Shown in pieces: positions 1-8,637 of a stretch of 64,000 nucleotides of DNA. Position 1 is the stretch's first letter, and each line of letters begins with the position of its first letter. Below the pieces are notes generated by a model. That model had not been told where the DNA came from. It ran no database searches and saw nothing but the letters and a program-made list of their open reading frames with translations. Location of the stretch: assembly GCF_049999945.1 (NCBI RefSeq), contig NZ_JBLYUB010000013.1, forward strand, positions 62,001-126,000, in the 5' to 3' direction. The position numbers and the translations under genes were made by a program. Origin of the DNA: Planosporangium spinosum. GTDB lineage: Bacteria; Actinomycetota; Actinomycetes; Mycobacteriales; Micromonosporaceae.

Positions 1-409
1 GCACGTCTTCGAAGGTCGAGGCTAGCGCCGTGGCCACGTCGTACGGCACGAGTTCCCAGCGGACCTCGTCGGTCGTCGCCATCTGTGCCAGCCACACCTC
101 GCGTTGCTCGGTCAGGATCTTGAAGAGCAATGCCTCAACGAATGTGTCCACCGGCAATCGCGCCATGGTCAGTAGGTCTTCGGACGGGACGACGAGGTGT
201 TGCCGTGTCGCGAGTAGGCCAGCGCGGGCGAGCAGACGTTCGCCCTCGGCGAGGCTGCGGTGATCGTGCAGCGCACCGGTCGGGAGGCTCCGGTAACTCC
301 GATCGAGGGCGTGCCGAGGCTCCCCGTCAGGCTTGAGTAGCCGGGCAACGTAAAAGGCTGCCTGGAGATGGCGGTGATTCGGATGGAATGGCAGCGGCTC
401 GGGCAACAC
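1..409 (-). CDS. hypothetical protein, 3' part outside window
   Basis: An open frame runs off the left edge; the GTG at 409-407 begins 6 bases after the stop of the helicase gene, so this is probably the last visible gene of the same operon. About 136 residues are visible, starting MLPEPLPFHPNHRHLQAAFY, with a basic, leucine-rich middle and no motif I recognise. Tight spacing suggests translation coupled to the helicase and a shared task. The fragment could be the N-terminus of a nuclease, methylase or adaptor subunit, but nothing in the visible part decides this. The start is chosen only because it is the first in-frame codon after the helicase stop. Confidence 0.5.
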   Translation of the reverse strand, partial: MLPEPLPFHPNHRHLQAAFYVARLLKPDGEPRHALDRSYRSLPTGALHDHRSLAEGERLLARAGLLATRQHLVVPSEDLLTMARLPVDTFVEALLFKILTEQREVWLAQMATTDEVRWELVPYDVATALASTFEDV

Positions 410-415
410 CGTTGT

Positions 416-2305
416 TCACTGGTCCTGGCCGTAGATGTGGGCAAGCAGCGCAGCCATATCCGCATCGGTCTCGATCGGCGGTCCGTAGTCTTCGTCATCG
501 GGCAGGGACATCCGTACGAGCTCCTTGTCGTCCAAGGCGCGGGCAAGGTTCGTGGCCTTGTCCCGGATACGGGTGTCGACGACCTGATCGACGGTGTCAT
601 CCGTCATCATGAAAAGTAGCGTCGTGCGCTGTTCAGGGTCCATCCCGAGCCGGTGGATGCGATCGATGCTCTGCAGGTAGTGCCCAGCGTTGAAGGTCCT
701 GTCGAAGTAGACAGCGTCATGACAGTCGTGGTGGAGGCTGACGCCCTCGCTCATCGCCGCCGGGTTGGCCAGCAGTACCTTGCAGTCATCGTCCTTCCGG
801 AAGCGGCGCAGTTCCGATTCTCGGGTGATCGTTGCGCTGGGCGCACTGGTGATCGACGGAACTCCGCCGTGGATCATGGCCGGCTGGTATTCCGCCAGCC
901 ACCGTCTCAGCCCTTCGAGGTTCGAGACGAAGTTCGACCACACCAGCGTCTTGCGAGGACCAGCTGGATCAGCGACGTTCTGCGCGATGATCTCCCGCAA
1001 TCGGGTGAACTTCGGTGGTGTCTCATAACGGCCGTAGCCGACGATCATCTCCCACAACCGGCTGCCGGGCTCGACGGGCAACGGTGGATGGGCGAATTCA
1101 CCGGGCAGGTCGCGTGAGCCGACGGCGAGGAGTTGGGGATTGCTCGCCGCCTCGAGCAGGTACATGACGATCGTGCCCATGCGCGCCAGTTCGACTCGGT
1201 CGTTCATCGACACGCGCAGCATACCGGCGTAGCGATCGCGGAGGCTCGAATAGATCTCGCGCTGTAGCCCAGTGAGTGGGACGACGACCGGCCGCAGGGA
1301 AGGCGCAGGAAGCTCCAGTTCCTTCTTCGTCGTACGCACGAAGAGCGGCTCGATAGCCCGGTTGATTGCGTGGAGCGCATCCGGCTGAGGCTTCGTCGTC
1401 AACGCCTCGGCCGGGAGGATCCGTCGTGCCTGCCCCGGCCACAGAAACTCGTACAGGGCGACAAAATCCTGCACCGATTGCGGGGCAGGCGTACCCGTCA
1501 GAATGTCTCGCCGCGAGGCGGAAAACGCAAGGTCGAGGCACGCGCTGCCATGTTGGCCGACACGGCCCGCCTTCATCCGGTGCGCCTCATCGAGCAGCAC
1601 CAGCGTCCGCCGTCTGCGGACCCACTTCGTGAGCCCGCTGAGGTTCGCCGCCAGGCGGTGATAGTTGACCAGCAGGATCTCGGCGTCCTGGCTGCCCGGC
1701 GTCCCGAACACCTTGACGACCGGTGCCATCCCCGGCTTGAAGCACTCTTCGACCTCGGTCTGCCACGCGTCGAACGCCGACAGCGGCGCAACGACTAGGA
1801 GCTGGTCGACCTTCCCAGCGTGGTGCTCCGCCTCATAGACGGCGTAAGCCACGGTTGTCTTGCCAGCGCCGGGTACCGAGAAGTTTGCGCCGTGCGCCAG
1901 CCCGAGCAGTTTGGCAGCATCGCGAAGCTGGAACGGCTTGAGCGGCCTGGCGAAACGGCTGCCATCGAGCCGGCGCTGCACGTCGTCGGCCGTCATCGGT
2001 GTGCTGGCCTGACGGCGTGCGTGTTCCAGCTGTCGGCGTTCAAGCTTGATCGTCGTGATAATCGCTTCGGCGGCTGGCTTCCAGGCGATGTCGACGTTGT
2101 AGCGGTTACAGGCCGGGCCTAGCCAGCCGATATTCTCGCGGAACCGTTCGAGCGGCACCCGGACGGAGCGCGCCGGGTCGCCGTCGTAGCCCCACTCGAC
2201 ACGCAACTGGCCCCAGAACACGTCAGGGACGGCACCGACCTTCTGGGCGAGGACCACATTCGCCGTGGGGTCAAAGTCAAGCGAGATGGCCGGGCCGTCG
2301 GTCAC
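416..2305 (-). CDS. SNF2/DEAD-like helicase of a predicted defence-type operon
   Basis: A 629-residue superfamily 2 ATPase. Visible motifs in order: Walker A SVPGAGKTT (about 143-151), LVLLDEAHR (DEAH at 239-242), LTGTPAP (motif III, about 269-275), and a C-terminal RecA-like half ending in QSIDRIHRLG (545-554), which is the SNF2-type motif VI. The first 130 residues have no clear domain and may bind DNA or a partner. The GTG start overlaps the stop of the upstream ParB-like gene by four bases (GTGA), so the two are translationally coupled. SNF2-like helicases occur in several anti-phage systems (DISARM, Dpd), where they translocate on DNA; a similar role is inference here. Confidence 0.85.
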   Translation of the reverse strand: MTDGPAISLDFDPTANVVLAQKVGAVPDVFWGQLRVEWGYDGDPARSVRVPLERFRENIGWLGPACNRYNVDIAWKPAAEAIITTIKLERRQLEHARRQASTPMTADDVQRRLDGSRFARPLKPFQLRDAAKLLGLAHGANFSVPGAGKTTVAYAVYEAEHHAGKVDQLLVVAPLSAFDAWQTEVEECFKPGMAPVVKVFGTPGSQDAEILLVNYHRLAANLSGLTKWVRRRRTLVLLDEAHRMKAGRVGQHGSACLDLAFSASRRDILTGTPAPQSVQDFVALYEFLWPGQARRILPAEALTTKPQPDALHAINRAIEPLFVRTTKKELELPAPSLRPVVVPLTGLQREIYSSLRDRYAGMLRVSMNDRVELARMGTIVMYLLEAASNPQLLAVGSRDLPGEFAHPPLPVEPGSRLWEMIVGYGRYETPPKFTRLREIIAQNVADPAGPRKTLVWSNFVSNLEGLRRWLAEYQPAMIHGGVPSITSAPSATITRESELRRFRKDDDCKVLLANPAAMSEGVSLHHDCHDAVYFDRTFNAGHYLQSIDRIHRLGMDPEQRTTLLFMMTDDTVDQVVDTRIRDKATNLARALDDKELVRMSLPDDEDYGPPIETDADMAALLAHIYGQDQ

Positions 2306-3762
2306 AGTCGATCCTCTGCGGCGGCGAACCCGCGCTCGGCCAGGTAGTGCAACAGTTCGTCGTGCGAGCGCAGATACGCTTCGAGGGCCTGCTCAAGCGC
2401 TGCCGGATTCGGCCGGTCGCCGTCGTCCTCCAACTCGTCGTACGCCCGGCGCACACGGTCACATGCGGCACCAGCAGCGTTCAGCTGTCGCCGTGGAATG
2501 TCGAGGGCGTCCTGGCCCTGATCGTCCTGCGCCTTGCTGTCCGCCGCCGTTTGCATCGCGGCCTTGACCGCGTCGAAAAATGTGTTCTTCGGCAAGATCG
2601 TCATGCCGTCGTCGGTCGGCACCTCGACCTCGGCATCCCAGTCCGTGTCACCGTCGACCTTGCCGTGCCGGACGAGCACGTCGAACAGCGGCTGAAGAGT
2701 GACCTCGCCGAGTTGATCAACAGGCGAATCCTCGTCGAGATCGTCGAGGATGGAAAGCCCGCCCAGGTCCGCGCGGGGCGTCTCCTTTCGTCCGATGGCC
2801 AGGGCTCTTGCGGCTGGCCGCAAGTTCGGTTCTTCCTCCATCGCCTGGAGTACATAGCTATCCAGGTACGACTCATCGATTTGCCGGACCCGCCGGTAGT
2901 CCATCCCGGCGAGGAGGCCGACGAGTTTCGCTTGTTTGACGCGGCGCGCTGCATCAGGGGTTTTGCGCGCGGCCATCCTGCGGTAGGACTCATCGATCTC
3001 GATCAGATTCTGTCGGTCGTCGTCGAAGTCCGGCCAGCGCAGCGCTCCACCGCTTGCGGTGATCAGTTCCTCGATGATCTGCCGAAGCCGGTCCTCGACC
3101 TCTACTTCCTCGGCGGCTGCGCGCCGATCCTTCGGCGATGTCGGATCGTAGTGCGGCTTCATCTGCACGCCGATCTCCTCCGGTTTCAGTCCGGAGTCGA
3201 GTAAGTCCTTGATGAACAGCAACTGATTCGTGAACGAGTACGGCTGCTGGTAGTTCCGCCGCATCTGGAAGTTGAACTCGAGCTGCATGATCTCGGTGCT
3301 GTCGGCGTTCTCCGGCAGAACCTGTACCTTAATGAATGCGAAGGCCCTCTCGTGCGGAAGCTCTTCATACAGGTCTCGCAGCGCGACCGCCCTGGTGTTC
3401 GCGTTGACCAGCACTCCCTCGTGGGTGATGAGCCCTGGCTCCTGTTGCTTCTGGTGTCGCATGGTCGCCTTGACCTCGGCGTAGCCGCTGGTCTGCCGAA
3501 TGAGCTCGGCTAGTAGTCGCTGCGCCTCGTCGCTGTGCGGGTTGGTCTCGATGATGGTGCCGGCAGCTCCGAGGCTGTCGACCTGGGCGCGTACGCGGTG
3601 CGTGCGGTGGTTAAGCAGGACGTCACCTACCGGGATGGTGACCACGGGCAGCATGATGTGCTCGCCGCGCCATTCGAACGGTCTGCGTTCGTTCTGTTCG
3701 GTGACGGCTGCCTTGGCTGCCGCGATGATCTCGCGCCGGGCGTGCTGGGTCAGCGAACTCAT
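2302..3762 (-). CDS. ParB-like domain protein
   Basis: 486 residues. The region at 112-130 (ITHEGVLVNANTRAVALRD) resembles the ParB/sulfiredoxin-fold motif in which a G-x-VNGNTR-like loop binds a nucleotide. It is followed by VQVLPENADSTEIMQLEFN and a helical stretch to about 200, as in ParB-like proteins of DNA-modification and defence loci (DndB- and DpdB-like relatives are known). The C-terminal half is acidic and unrecognised. The ATG overlaps the stop of the upstream gene (ATGA), and the stop overlaps the helicase start. Such domains can act as CTP switches or nucleases; which applies here cannot be read from sequence. It does not sit beside a parA gene, so chromosome partition is unlikely. 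Confidence 0.65.
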   Translation of the reverse strand: MSSLTQHARREIIAAAKAAVTEQNERRPFEWRGEHIMLPVVTIPVGDVLLNHRTHRVRAQVDSLGAAGTIIETNPHSDEAQRLLAELIRQTSGYAEVKATMRHQKQQEPGLITHEGVLVNANTRAVALRDLYEELPHERAFAFIKVQVLPENADSTEIMQLEFNFQMRRNYQQPYSFTNQLLFIKDLLDSGLKPEEIGVQMKPHYDPTSPKDRRAAAEEVEVEDRLRQIIEELITASGGALRWPDFDDDRQNLIEIDESYRRMAARKTPDAARRVKQAKLVGLLAGMDYRRVRQIDESYLDSYVLQAMEEEPNLRPAARALAIGRKETPRADLGGLSILDDLDEDSPVDQLGEVTLQPLFDVLVRHGKVDGDTDWDAEVEVPTDDGMTILPKNTFFDAVKAAMQTAADSKAQDDQGQDALDIPRRQLNAAGAACDRVRRAYDELEDDGDRPNPAALEQALEAYLRSHDELLHYLAERGFAAAEDRL

Positions 3763-5132
3763 GGGCGGGCCTCTCGTGGATCGTCAGCTGGCTCGGCGGG
3801 CTGTGCGCCGCCATTCTGCCCGGCCGGTATGACACCTTCGCCCTGCGTCACCATCGCGCTGAGCGCGTCCGCCAGCTCGCGGACTGTCCGCTCCGTGTAG
3901 ATTCGCCCGGAAAAGGGGCGGGCAAGCTCGGCGGTGGTGTTCCGCTCCGCCCATCCCGGCCCTACCAACACCACACTGCAGGCAATGCCGAGGCGTGCCG
4001 GAAGCGTGCTCAACCTCGCTCCACTCTTCCTTGCTGTTCCGCCGTCCCGTGCGACCGAGACGGCGACCGCGTGCGTCAGCGTCGACGTAGTTACCAGGAC
4101 TGCGAGTTGTCCGCCCTCGTTTCGTCCATCTTCTGCAGCAGCAGCCGGGTTGGCTCCCACTCGCGTCAACAACTCACGTGATGCCGCGTTCATCGCAAGC
4201 CGGTGATATGGCACCGCCCGCTCGTCAAGCAGCTCGCACAGGGACGTCGTTACCGCAGCCTGTACCTTCTTGCCCGTGCTGCTCCTGTGGGCGACCCATG
4301 CACTGCCGACTGCTCGCTGGGTCAGCAGAAGCTCATACGGGACGCCGTTGACTCGCATTTCCTCAACCAGCGCCCATCCGCGCTGCCGCCCAGGCTCGTC
4401 GTCGATGTCAGGCAGCAGGTGTTCAACCGGCCGGGCCGGTTGGGCAGTCGGACTACTCGCCGTCACCCGGCCGGTGATAACCGCGTCGATGACGTCGAAC
4501 ACCGCCTTCAGTTGGTCGTTCTTCCACTTGCCACGTAGGTCGGTGGGAACCGACGCATCGCGAACTCTGGCGCGCAGATCGCGGTAGGACAGGCCCGCTG
4601 CTGCACAGAGTGCGGTCACGACGTTGCGGTCGTCCTGTTGAGCAGCAATGACAGCGGCCAAGGTCACGCTCGCCAGGCTCCGAGTCGCAGTCCTGGCGGC
4701 CAGCGCGTCGAGGGCCGCCCTGTACTGCGCCGGCCGCAACACCTCATCCAGTGCGAGAAGCTCCTGGCTCGGATCCAGCTCCGACACCACCTCGGCCCGG
4801 CAGACCTGCCGGATCACCCGGCTAGCCAGCCCTTGGACATCGGCCGCCGCCTGATCCTCGATCGTCAGTAACGAGGCCAACAGGTCCGGCAGATCGATAG
4901 GCCGAGCGACCGCCCGCTCCTCGCTGAGCCACGCCAGCGCATCCTTGGTCGACGTTCTCCGGGTGACTTGCCTGACGTACGCCTCGGCGTCTTGCAGCTC
5001 CAACCTTGATCCTTCCGAACGCACGAGACGAACACCAGGTAGCCGACCCACCATGCACCGTGATCGCCGACGATGGTCGACATGGCGGCCGACCTTCCGA
5101 TTCTGCCGCACGACGATGAATACGTCTCCCAC
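3759..5132 (-). CDS. unrecognised protein, first gene of the ParB-like/helicase operon
   Basis: 457 residues with no family I can name. The first 70 residues are basic (RHVDHRRRSR), the centre (about 70-260) is helical and alanine/leucine-rich, and the last 190 residues alternate hydrophobic strands and helices (for example QLAVLVTTSTLTHAVAVSV and GIACSVVLVGPGW), which would fit an alpha/beta fold. No clear PD-(D/E)xK or methylase motif is visible. The GTG at 5132 has no good ribosome binding site; an ATG at 5051 is the alternative, but the stretch between them reads as plausible coding sequence. It is coupled to the ParB-like gene by an ATGA overlap. A 10-bp inverted repeat about 120 bp upstream may be its operator. 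Confidence 0.6.
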   Translation of the reverse strand: MGDVFIVVRQNRKVGRHVDHRRRSRCMVGRLPGVRLVRSEGSRLELQDAEAYVRQVTRRTSTKDALAWLSEERAVARPIDLPDLLASLLTIEDQAAADVQGLASRVIRQVCRAEVVSELDPSQELLALDEVLRPAQYRAALDALAARTATRSLASVTLAAVIAAQQDDRNVVTALCAAAGLSYRDLRARVRDASVPTDLRGKWKNDQLKAVFDVIDAVITGRVTASSPTAQPARPVEHLLPDIDDEPGRQRGWALVEEMRVNGVPYELLLTQRAVGSAWVAHRSSTGKKVQAAVTTSLCELLDERAVPYHRLAMNAASRELLTRVGANPAAAAEDGRNEGGQLAVLVTTSTLTHAVAVSVARDGGTARKSGARLSTLPARLGIACSVVLVGPGWAERNTTAELARPFSGRIYTERTVRELADALSAMVTQGEGVIPAGQNGGAQPAEPADDPREARP

Positions 5133-5430
5133 CGAAAGGTGGACCGCATCCGATCAGCAGCACATCCTGACGAAGCAGGGGCATAGCGGCCGACAGTGTC
5201 GACCTGCCATCTATCAGAAACCCGACTCGAACACCACCATTGCTATTCACGGCATGTCGATTAGGTCGACATGCCTTATCCTGGCCGGCTGCCCTCGCTC
5301 CTGGAAGGAAACGTGCGGGATGCTGATCAAGTCCCTCGAAGAACTTCAGCGCGCCGACGAACGCACCCTGCGGTTCCTTCCCGGCGGGCTCGGACTCGGC
5401 CTGTAGCTACGCCCCAAGGGCGCCGCGGAG
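5133..5430. other. upstream region of the operon, no convincing gene
   Basis: About 300 bp between the minus-strand operon and the IS6 element. It holds a perfect inverted repeat (5251-5275). A short plus-strand frame from the ATG at 5320 to a stop at 5406 (MLIKSLEELQRADERTLRFL...) has coding-like composition but only 28 codons, so it may be a gene remnant left by the IS insertion. Confidence 0.4.
5251..5275. promoter_or_regulatory. perfect inverted repeat, candidate operator
   Basis: Arms GGCATGTCGA (5251-5260) and TCGACATGCC (5266-5275) are exact reverse complements around a 5-base spacer TTAGG. The size suits a dimeric regulator. It lies about 120 bp upstream of the minus-strand operon. 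A related half-site (GGTCGACATGGC, 5085-5096) lies inside the first codons of that operon. Function is inferred. Confidence 0.5.
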
Positions 5431-6252
5431 GGCTCCGTTGCGTTGGGCGTTGGCATGATCGAGGCAGGCTTGAGCGGTGAAGCTGTCGAGCCGTCCTCGC
5501 CCGTGGCTGCCTTCGAAGTCGGCGTTCGCTGGCTTCCGGTTCCCAGCCGAGGTGATCGTCGTCGCGGTGCGGTGGTATCTACGGTTCGATTTGTCCTATC
5601 GCGACGTTGAGGAGCTACTGGTCGAGCGCGGTGTGGAGGTCGACCACGTCACCGTGTACCGGTGGGTGCAGCGGTTCACCCCGCTGCTGGCCGACGCCGC
5701 CCGGTTCGCCCGCCATTCACCGGGCGACAGGTGGTTCGTCGACGAGACCTACGTGAAGGTCAACGGAGTCTGGCGCTACGTCTACCGGGCGGTCGACCAG
5801 TACGGGCAGATCATCGACGTGCTGGTGTCGGCTTGCCGCGACGCCGACGCGGCACGCAGGTTCTTCCGACGAGCGCTCTCGGCGTTGAAGGTGATACCCA
5901 GTGAGGTGGTCACCGACGACGCCGCGGTCTACCCCGGCGTGCTCGACGAGCTGATCCCGCAGGCGTGGCATCACGTCGAGCAGTACGCCAATAATTCGAT
6001 CGAGGCTGGCCACGGTCGGCTCAAACACCGGCTGAGACCGATGCGCGGACTACGAACGGACGAGACAGCACACGTGATCATCGCCGCGCACGCCTTCATG
6101 CAGAACCTTCGACGTGGACACTACGAACTCGGTATCGACGCCCCGCCCGCTCTGCGGGTCGCTACGGCGTTCAGTGGACTCGCCCGAACCATCTGACCTC
6201 GAGCCCACGCCCAAGTTAAACGCGTCCGCCGATCCCACAACGCAACGGTGCC
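5431..6252 (+). mobile_element. complete IS6-family insertion sequence
   Basis: 822 bp bounded by 15-bp terminal inverted repeats: GGCTCCGTTGCGTTG at 5431-5445 and CAACGCAACGGTGCC at 6238-6252 (14 of 15 match). Start sequence, length and encoded transposase are typical of IS6. The flanking octamers CCGCGGAG (5423-5430) and CTGCGGAT (6253-6260) agree at 6 of 8 positions, so an 8-bp target duplication is decayed or absent. The right end cuts into a plus-strand gene. Confidence 0.85.
5477..6196 (+). CDS. IS6 family transposase
   Basis: 239 residues of the DDE (rve, IS240-type) fold that catalyses replicative transposition and cointegrate formation. Catalytic residues are visible in order: D in RWFVDETYVKVNG, D in VTDDAAVYPG, and E in NNSIEAGHGRLKHRLRPMRG. 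An N-terminal helix-turn-helix (about 30-60, YRDVEELLVERGVEVDHVTVYRW) would bind the ends. Full family length (about 230-240) and no frameshift indicate an active enzyme. The GTG start lies 31 bp inside the left inverted repeat. Confidence 0.92.
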   Translation: MKLSSRPRPWLPSKSAFAGFRFPAEVIVVAVRWYLRFDLSYRDVEELLVERGVEVDHVTVYRWVQRFTPLLADAARFARHSPGDRWFVDETYVKVNGVWRYVYRAVDQYGQIIDVLVSACRDADAARRFFRRALSALKVIPSEVVTDDAAVYPGVLDELIPQAWHHVEQYANNSIEAGHGRLKHRLRPMRGLRTDETAHVIIAAHAFMQNLRRGHYELGIDAPPALRVATAFSGLARTI

Positions 6253-6756
6253 CTGCGGATCACCCCGCAGACGGTGCTGCGCAGCTACATCGACGAGGGC
6301 TGGGGGCGGGCCACCGCGACGGCGATGATGGCCGATGTACAGCAACGTGCAGCGCCCACCGGGCCGCCGGAGCATCTCGCGGTGCGGGTCGCCGCCCGGC
6401 TGCTCGCCGGGCTCGGCCAGGCGGTCATCTACGCCGCGATCAACGGCGACCAGCAGCGGCCCCAGCCCGTGCTGGACCTCCGCCGGGCCAGCGAAGCCGT
6501 GTCCGGTCTCAGGCTGGCCATCCGCGACTCTCCGCCCGGCACATCGTTCGTCATCGTCGGCGCCGACGTCGCCGCCTGGTCCCACGAGACCCTGGAGGTC
6601 CTGCGCGACCAACTCCAGGACGGCGCGTGGACGTTCTGCCCGTGCGGCGAACAACACGGCCAGGACAACACCGACGCCGGCGTCCTCGCCGCCGTGAATG
6701 CCGACCTGCTGCACCTGCCCGCCACCACAACGTCGCCCTCGGGTCGGGAAACCTGA
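6253..6756 (+). pseudogene. 5'-truncated gene abutting the IS6 element
   Basis: An open frame continues directly from the IS6 right end (first codons read LRITPQTVLRSYIDEGW) to a TGA at 6756, about 167 codons. The first internal start (GTG, 6274) has no ribosome site and lies within what looks like an established reading frame, so the true 5' end was probably lost on IS insertion or a linked deletion. The product is alpha/beta, with VIYAAIN, SFVIVGADVAAW and a cysteine pair FCPCGEQH. I do not recognise the family. No matching 5' part is seen left of the IS, which suggests deletion, not simple interruption. Confidence 0.45.
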
Positions 6757-6807
6757 ACGGCGGCCCGGGAGCTGCGACGGAACCCGCCAGACCGGTCGGA
6801 ACCGCTG

Positions 6808-8637
6808 TCAGTCGTCGGGTTCGAGGAACCCGAACCCGGATGCCAGGTACCGCAGTGTGTGCTTGACGTGGTCATCGACCTCGGCGACGGTGAGGTCCAA
6901 CGGCGTGGTCACCGTCGCCGACATCCACGGCCCGAGTTGCTCGGGTGGGCTACCCCAGTCGGCGAGATCGAGCATGTCGAGCAGCCTGACGACCCGTCCG
7001 CCAGGCGGCGACGCCCACGGCCGTTCGGTACTCAGGTGCACTTCAACGCGGCTCGGCCCGGCTGGTGTGACGGCGTCGGGATGTGGGGTGGCGGCGAGCG
7101 GCAGCGACCGGGACGCGGCCAGCCACGCGGCGGCCAGGTAGCGGTGCAGCCAGGCCGTGTCCAGCCGATGACCCGGGTCGACCGGCGGGGCATCCGGGCC
7201 GGTGGCGTGCTCGGGCAAGGCGGTGAAGTCGATGCGCAGGTCGACGATGCTCACGACGGTGTCACGCAGCCCGTCGGGCAGCTGAAACCGCGCCCACACT
7301 CCGAGCGCCGGACGGCCTTCGGTGCCGGGTACCAGCCGCCGGTAGCTGGCGAAGCGGCGGTCGTTGTAGCCCTCGGCCTCGGGGGTCCGTTCCCAGTCAC
7401 CGACGACGTCAAGCCCGAACCGGGCGGCGAGCGCGGCGATGACCTCGTTGAGCGGTCCTTCGCGCAGCGCGGCGCCTAGGCGCCGCCGTCCGTCGCCGTC
7501 GATCGCGAACGCTGCGATGTCGGCCCAGCGCATGGTGGCGGCGCAGCGCAGCCGCAGGTCCATCGTGTCGCCGCCGGCGGTGTGCCAGTCGCGGGTCATG
7601 CCGACGTCGAAACTGGACGCCAGCTGCGGCTTCCACCGCCAGCCGCCGACGTCACGGACCAGGCGGCCGGCCTTCCAGTCACCGCCATCGAGGAGCACCT
7701 CGTCCGTGTCGGTGGACAGCAGCGGCGCAGTGTCGGCGGTGACGACCGGGTAGCCCACCGCGGCCAGCTGCCCGGCGCCGCCAGCGGCGCGGATGGTGTC
7801 CCACAGCTCGGCGGTGACCGCGACCGCCGGCTGGCCGAGCCCGGCGCAGATCACCGCCTCGCTGCCGACCGGTCCGTCAGCTGTCGCGCTGGATGGGGCG
7901 GTGAAGTGCTGGACCCAGCCCGGTCCGTCGTCGTACACCTCGCTGCTCGGCTCGCCGAGTACGGCCGCGCCACCGGCGGCGCGGTGCGCAGCCTCGAACG
8001 CCCGCCGGCAGCCAGGCTGGCCCTGGCCAATCGTGAACCGGCCGCCGGTCAGGGCGGTGTGGACCTCATCGAGCGTGCCGATCGCCTTGACCAGCACCTG
8101 GCCCGGCGTGATGAACTCGGCGAAGCGTTCCGCGACGTCAGGGTAGGCGTCGAGGAGCGCGGAGAGCTTGTTGGCGTCCCACAGATCCCAACCCTTCAGG
8201 CCGAGCCGGTCGGCGTAGCCGGCGAGCAGGGTCCGGACCCGGTCGATGCCGCCGCGTCGCGCGACGCTGGTCAGCCGCACGTTCGTCACGACGATCAGGT
8301 ACTGCGGGGTCCGGCCATCGCTGACCCGCTTGCGGGCGGGGTCGGCCCAGAGGTCCAGCTCGCGGGTGATGGTGCGGCTCAGCCAATCAGTGTCGTTGCG
8401 CCCCAGGTCGTGCTGGCGACACTTGGCCTGCAGCACGCCGTAGCCGTCCCAGCCGTCGCTGCTGGTCGGGTACGGCACCGGGCCGTCGAACGCGGCCTCC
8501 CGACCGCCGTCCGGCCCGGGACCGAATACCTGCAGGCCAGGCCCGAGCACATGCACCGCCAACGCCCGGCAGAGGTCCTCGAATCGCCGCTCGTCGAGCC
8601 GGGTCAGGTCGTATGCCACCGCACCATCATCCGGCAC
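6808..8637 (-). CDS. large protein with N-terminal Mrr-like restriction nuclease domain
   Basis: 609 residues. The first about 170 look like an Mrr-type PD-(D/E)xK nuclease: RRFEDLCRALA (18-28), then GPDGGREAAF with D43 and E47, then GVLQAKCRQ with Q70 and K72. This is the D-GxxE-QxK pattern of type IV restriction enzymes and effector nucleases. The centre carries a stretch resembling an LGFP repeat (AVLGEPSSEVYDDGPGWVQHF). The rest is unassigned and may be a sensor. It lies 423 bp from the divergent Gabija-like pair. Likely a defence effector that cuts DNA after sensing an unknown signal; the nuclease call is moderately firm, the trigger unknown. Confidence 0.6.
   Translation of the reverse strand: MPDDGAVAYDLTRLDERRFEDLCRALAVHVLGPGLQVFGPGPDGGREAAFDGPVPYPTSSDGWDGYGVLQAKCRQHDLGRNDTDWLSRTITRELDLWADPARKRVSDGRTPQYLIVVTNVRLTSVARRGGIDRVRTLLAGYADRLGLKGWDLWDANKLSALLDAYPDVAERFAEFITPGQVLVKAIGTLDEVHTALTGGRFTIGQGQPGCRRAFEAAHRAAGGAAVLGEPSSEVYDDGPGWVQHFTAPSSATADGPVGSEAVICAGLGQPAVAVTAELWDTIRAAGGAGQLAAVGYPVVTADTAPLLSTDTDEVLLDGGDWKAGRLVRDVGGWRWKPQLASSFDVGMTRDWHTAGGDTMDLRLRCAATMRWADIAAFAIDGDGRRRLGAALREGPLNEVIAALAARFGLDVVGDWERTPEAEGYNDRRFASYRRLVPGTEGRPALGVWARFQLPDGLRDTVVSIVDLRIDFTALPEHATGPDAPPVDPGHRLDTAWLHRYLAAAWLAASRSLPLAATPHPDAVTPAGPSRVEVHLSTERPWASPPGGRVVRLLDMLDLADWGSPPEQLGPWMSATVTTPLDLTVAEVDDHVKHTLRYLASGFGFLEPDD

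Noticed and set aside
1..5132. The ParB-like gene as part of a plasmid partition cassette
   Set aside because: No ParA-type ATPase or parS-like cluster is adjacent; the partner is an SNF2-type helicase.
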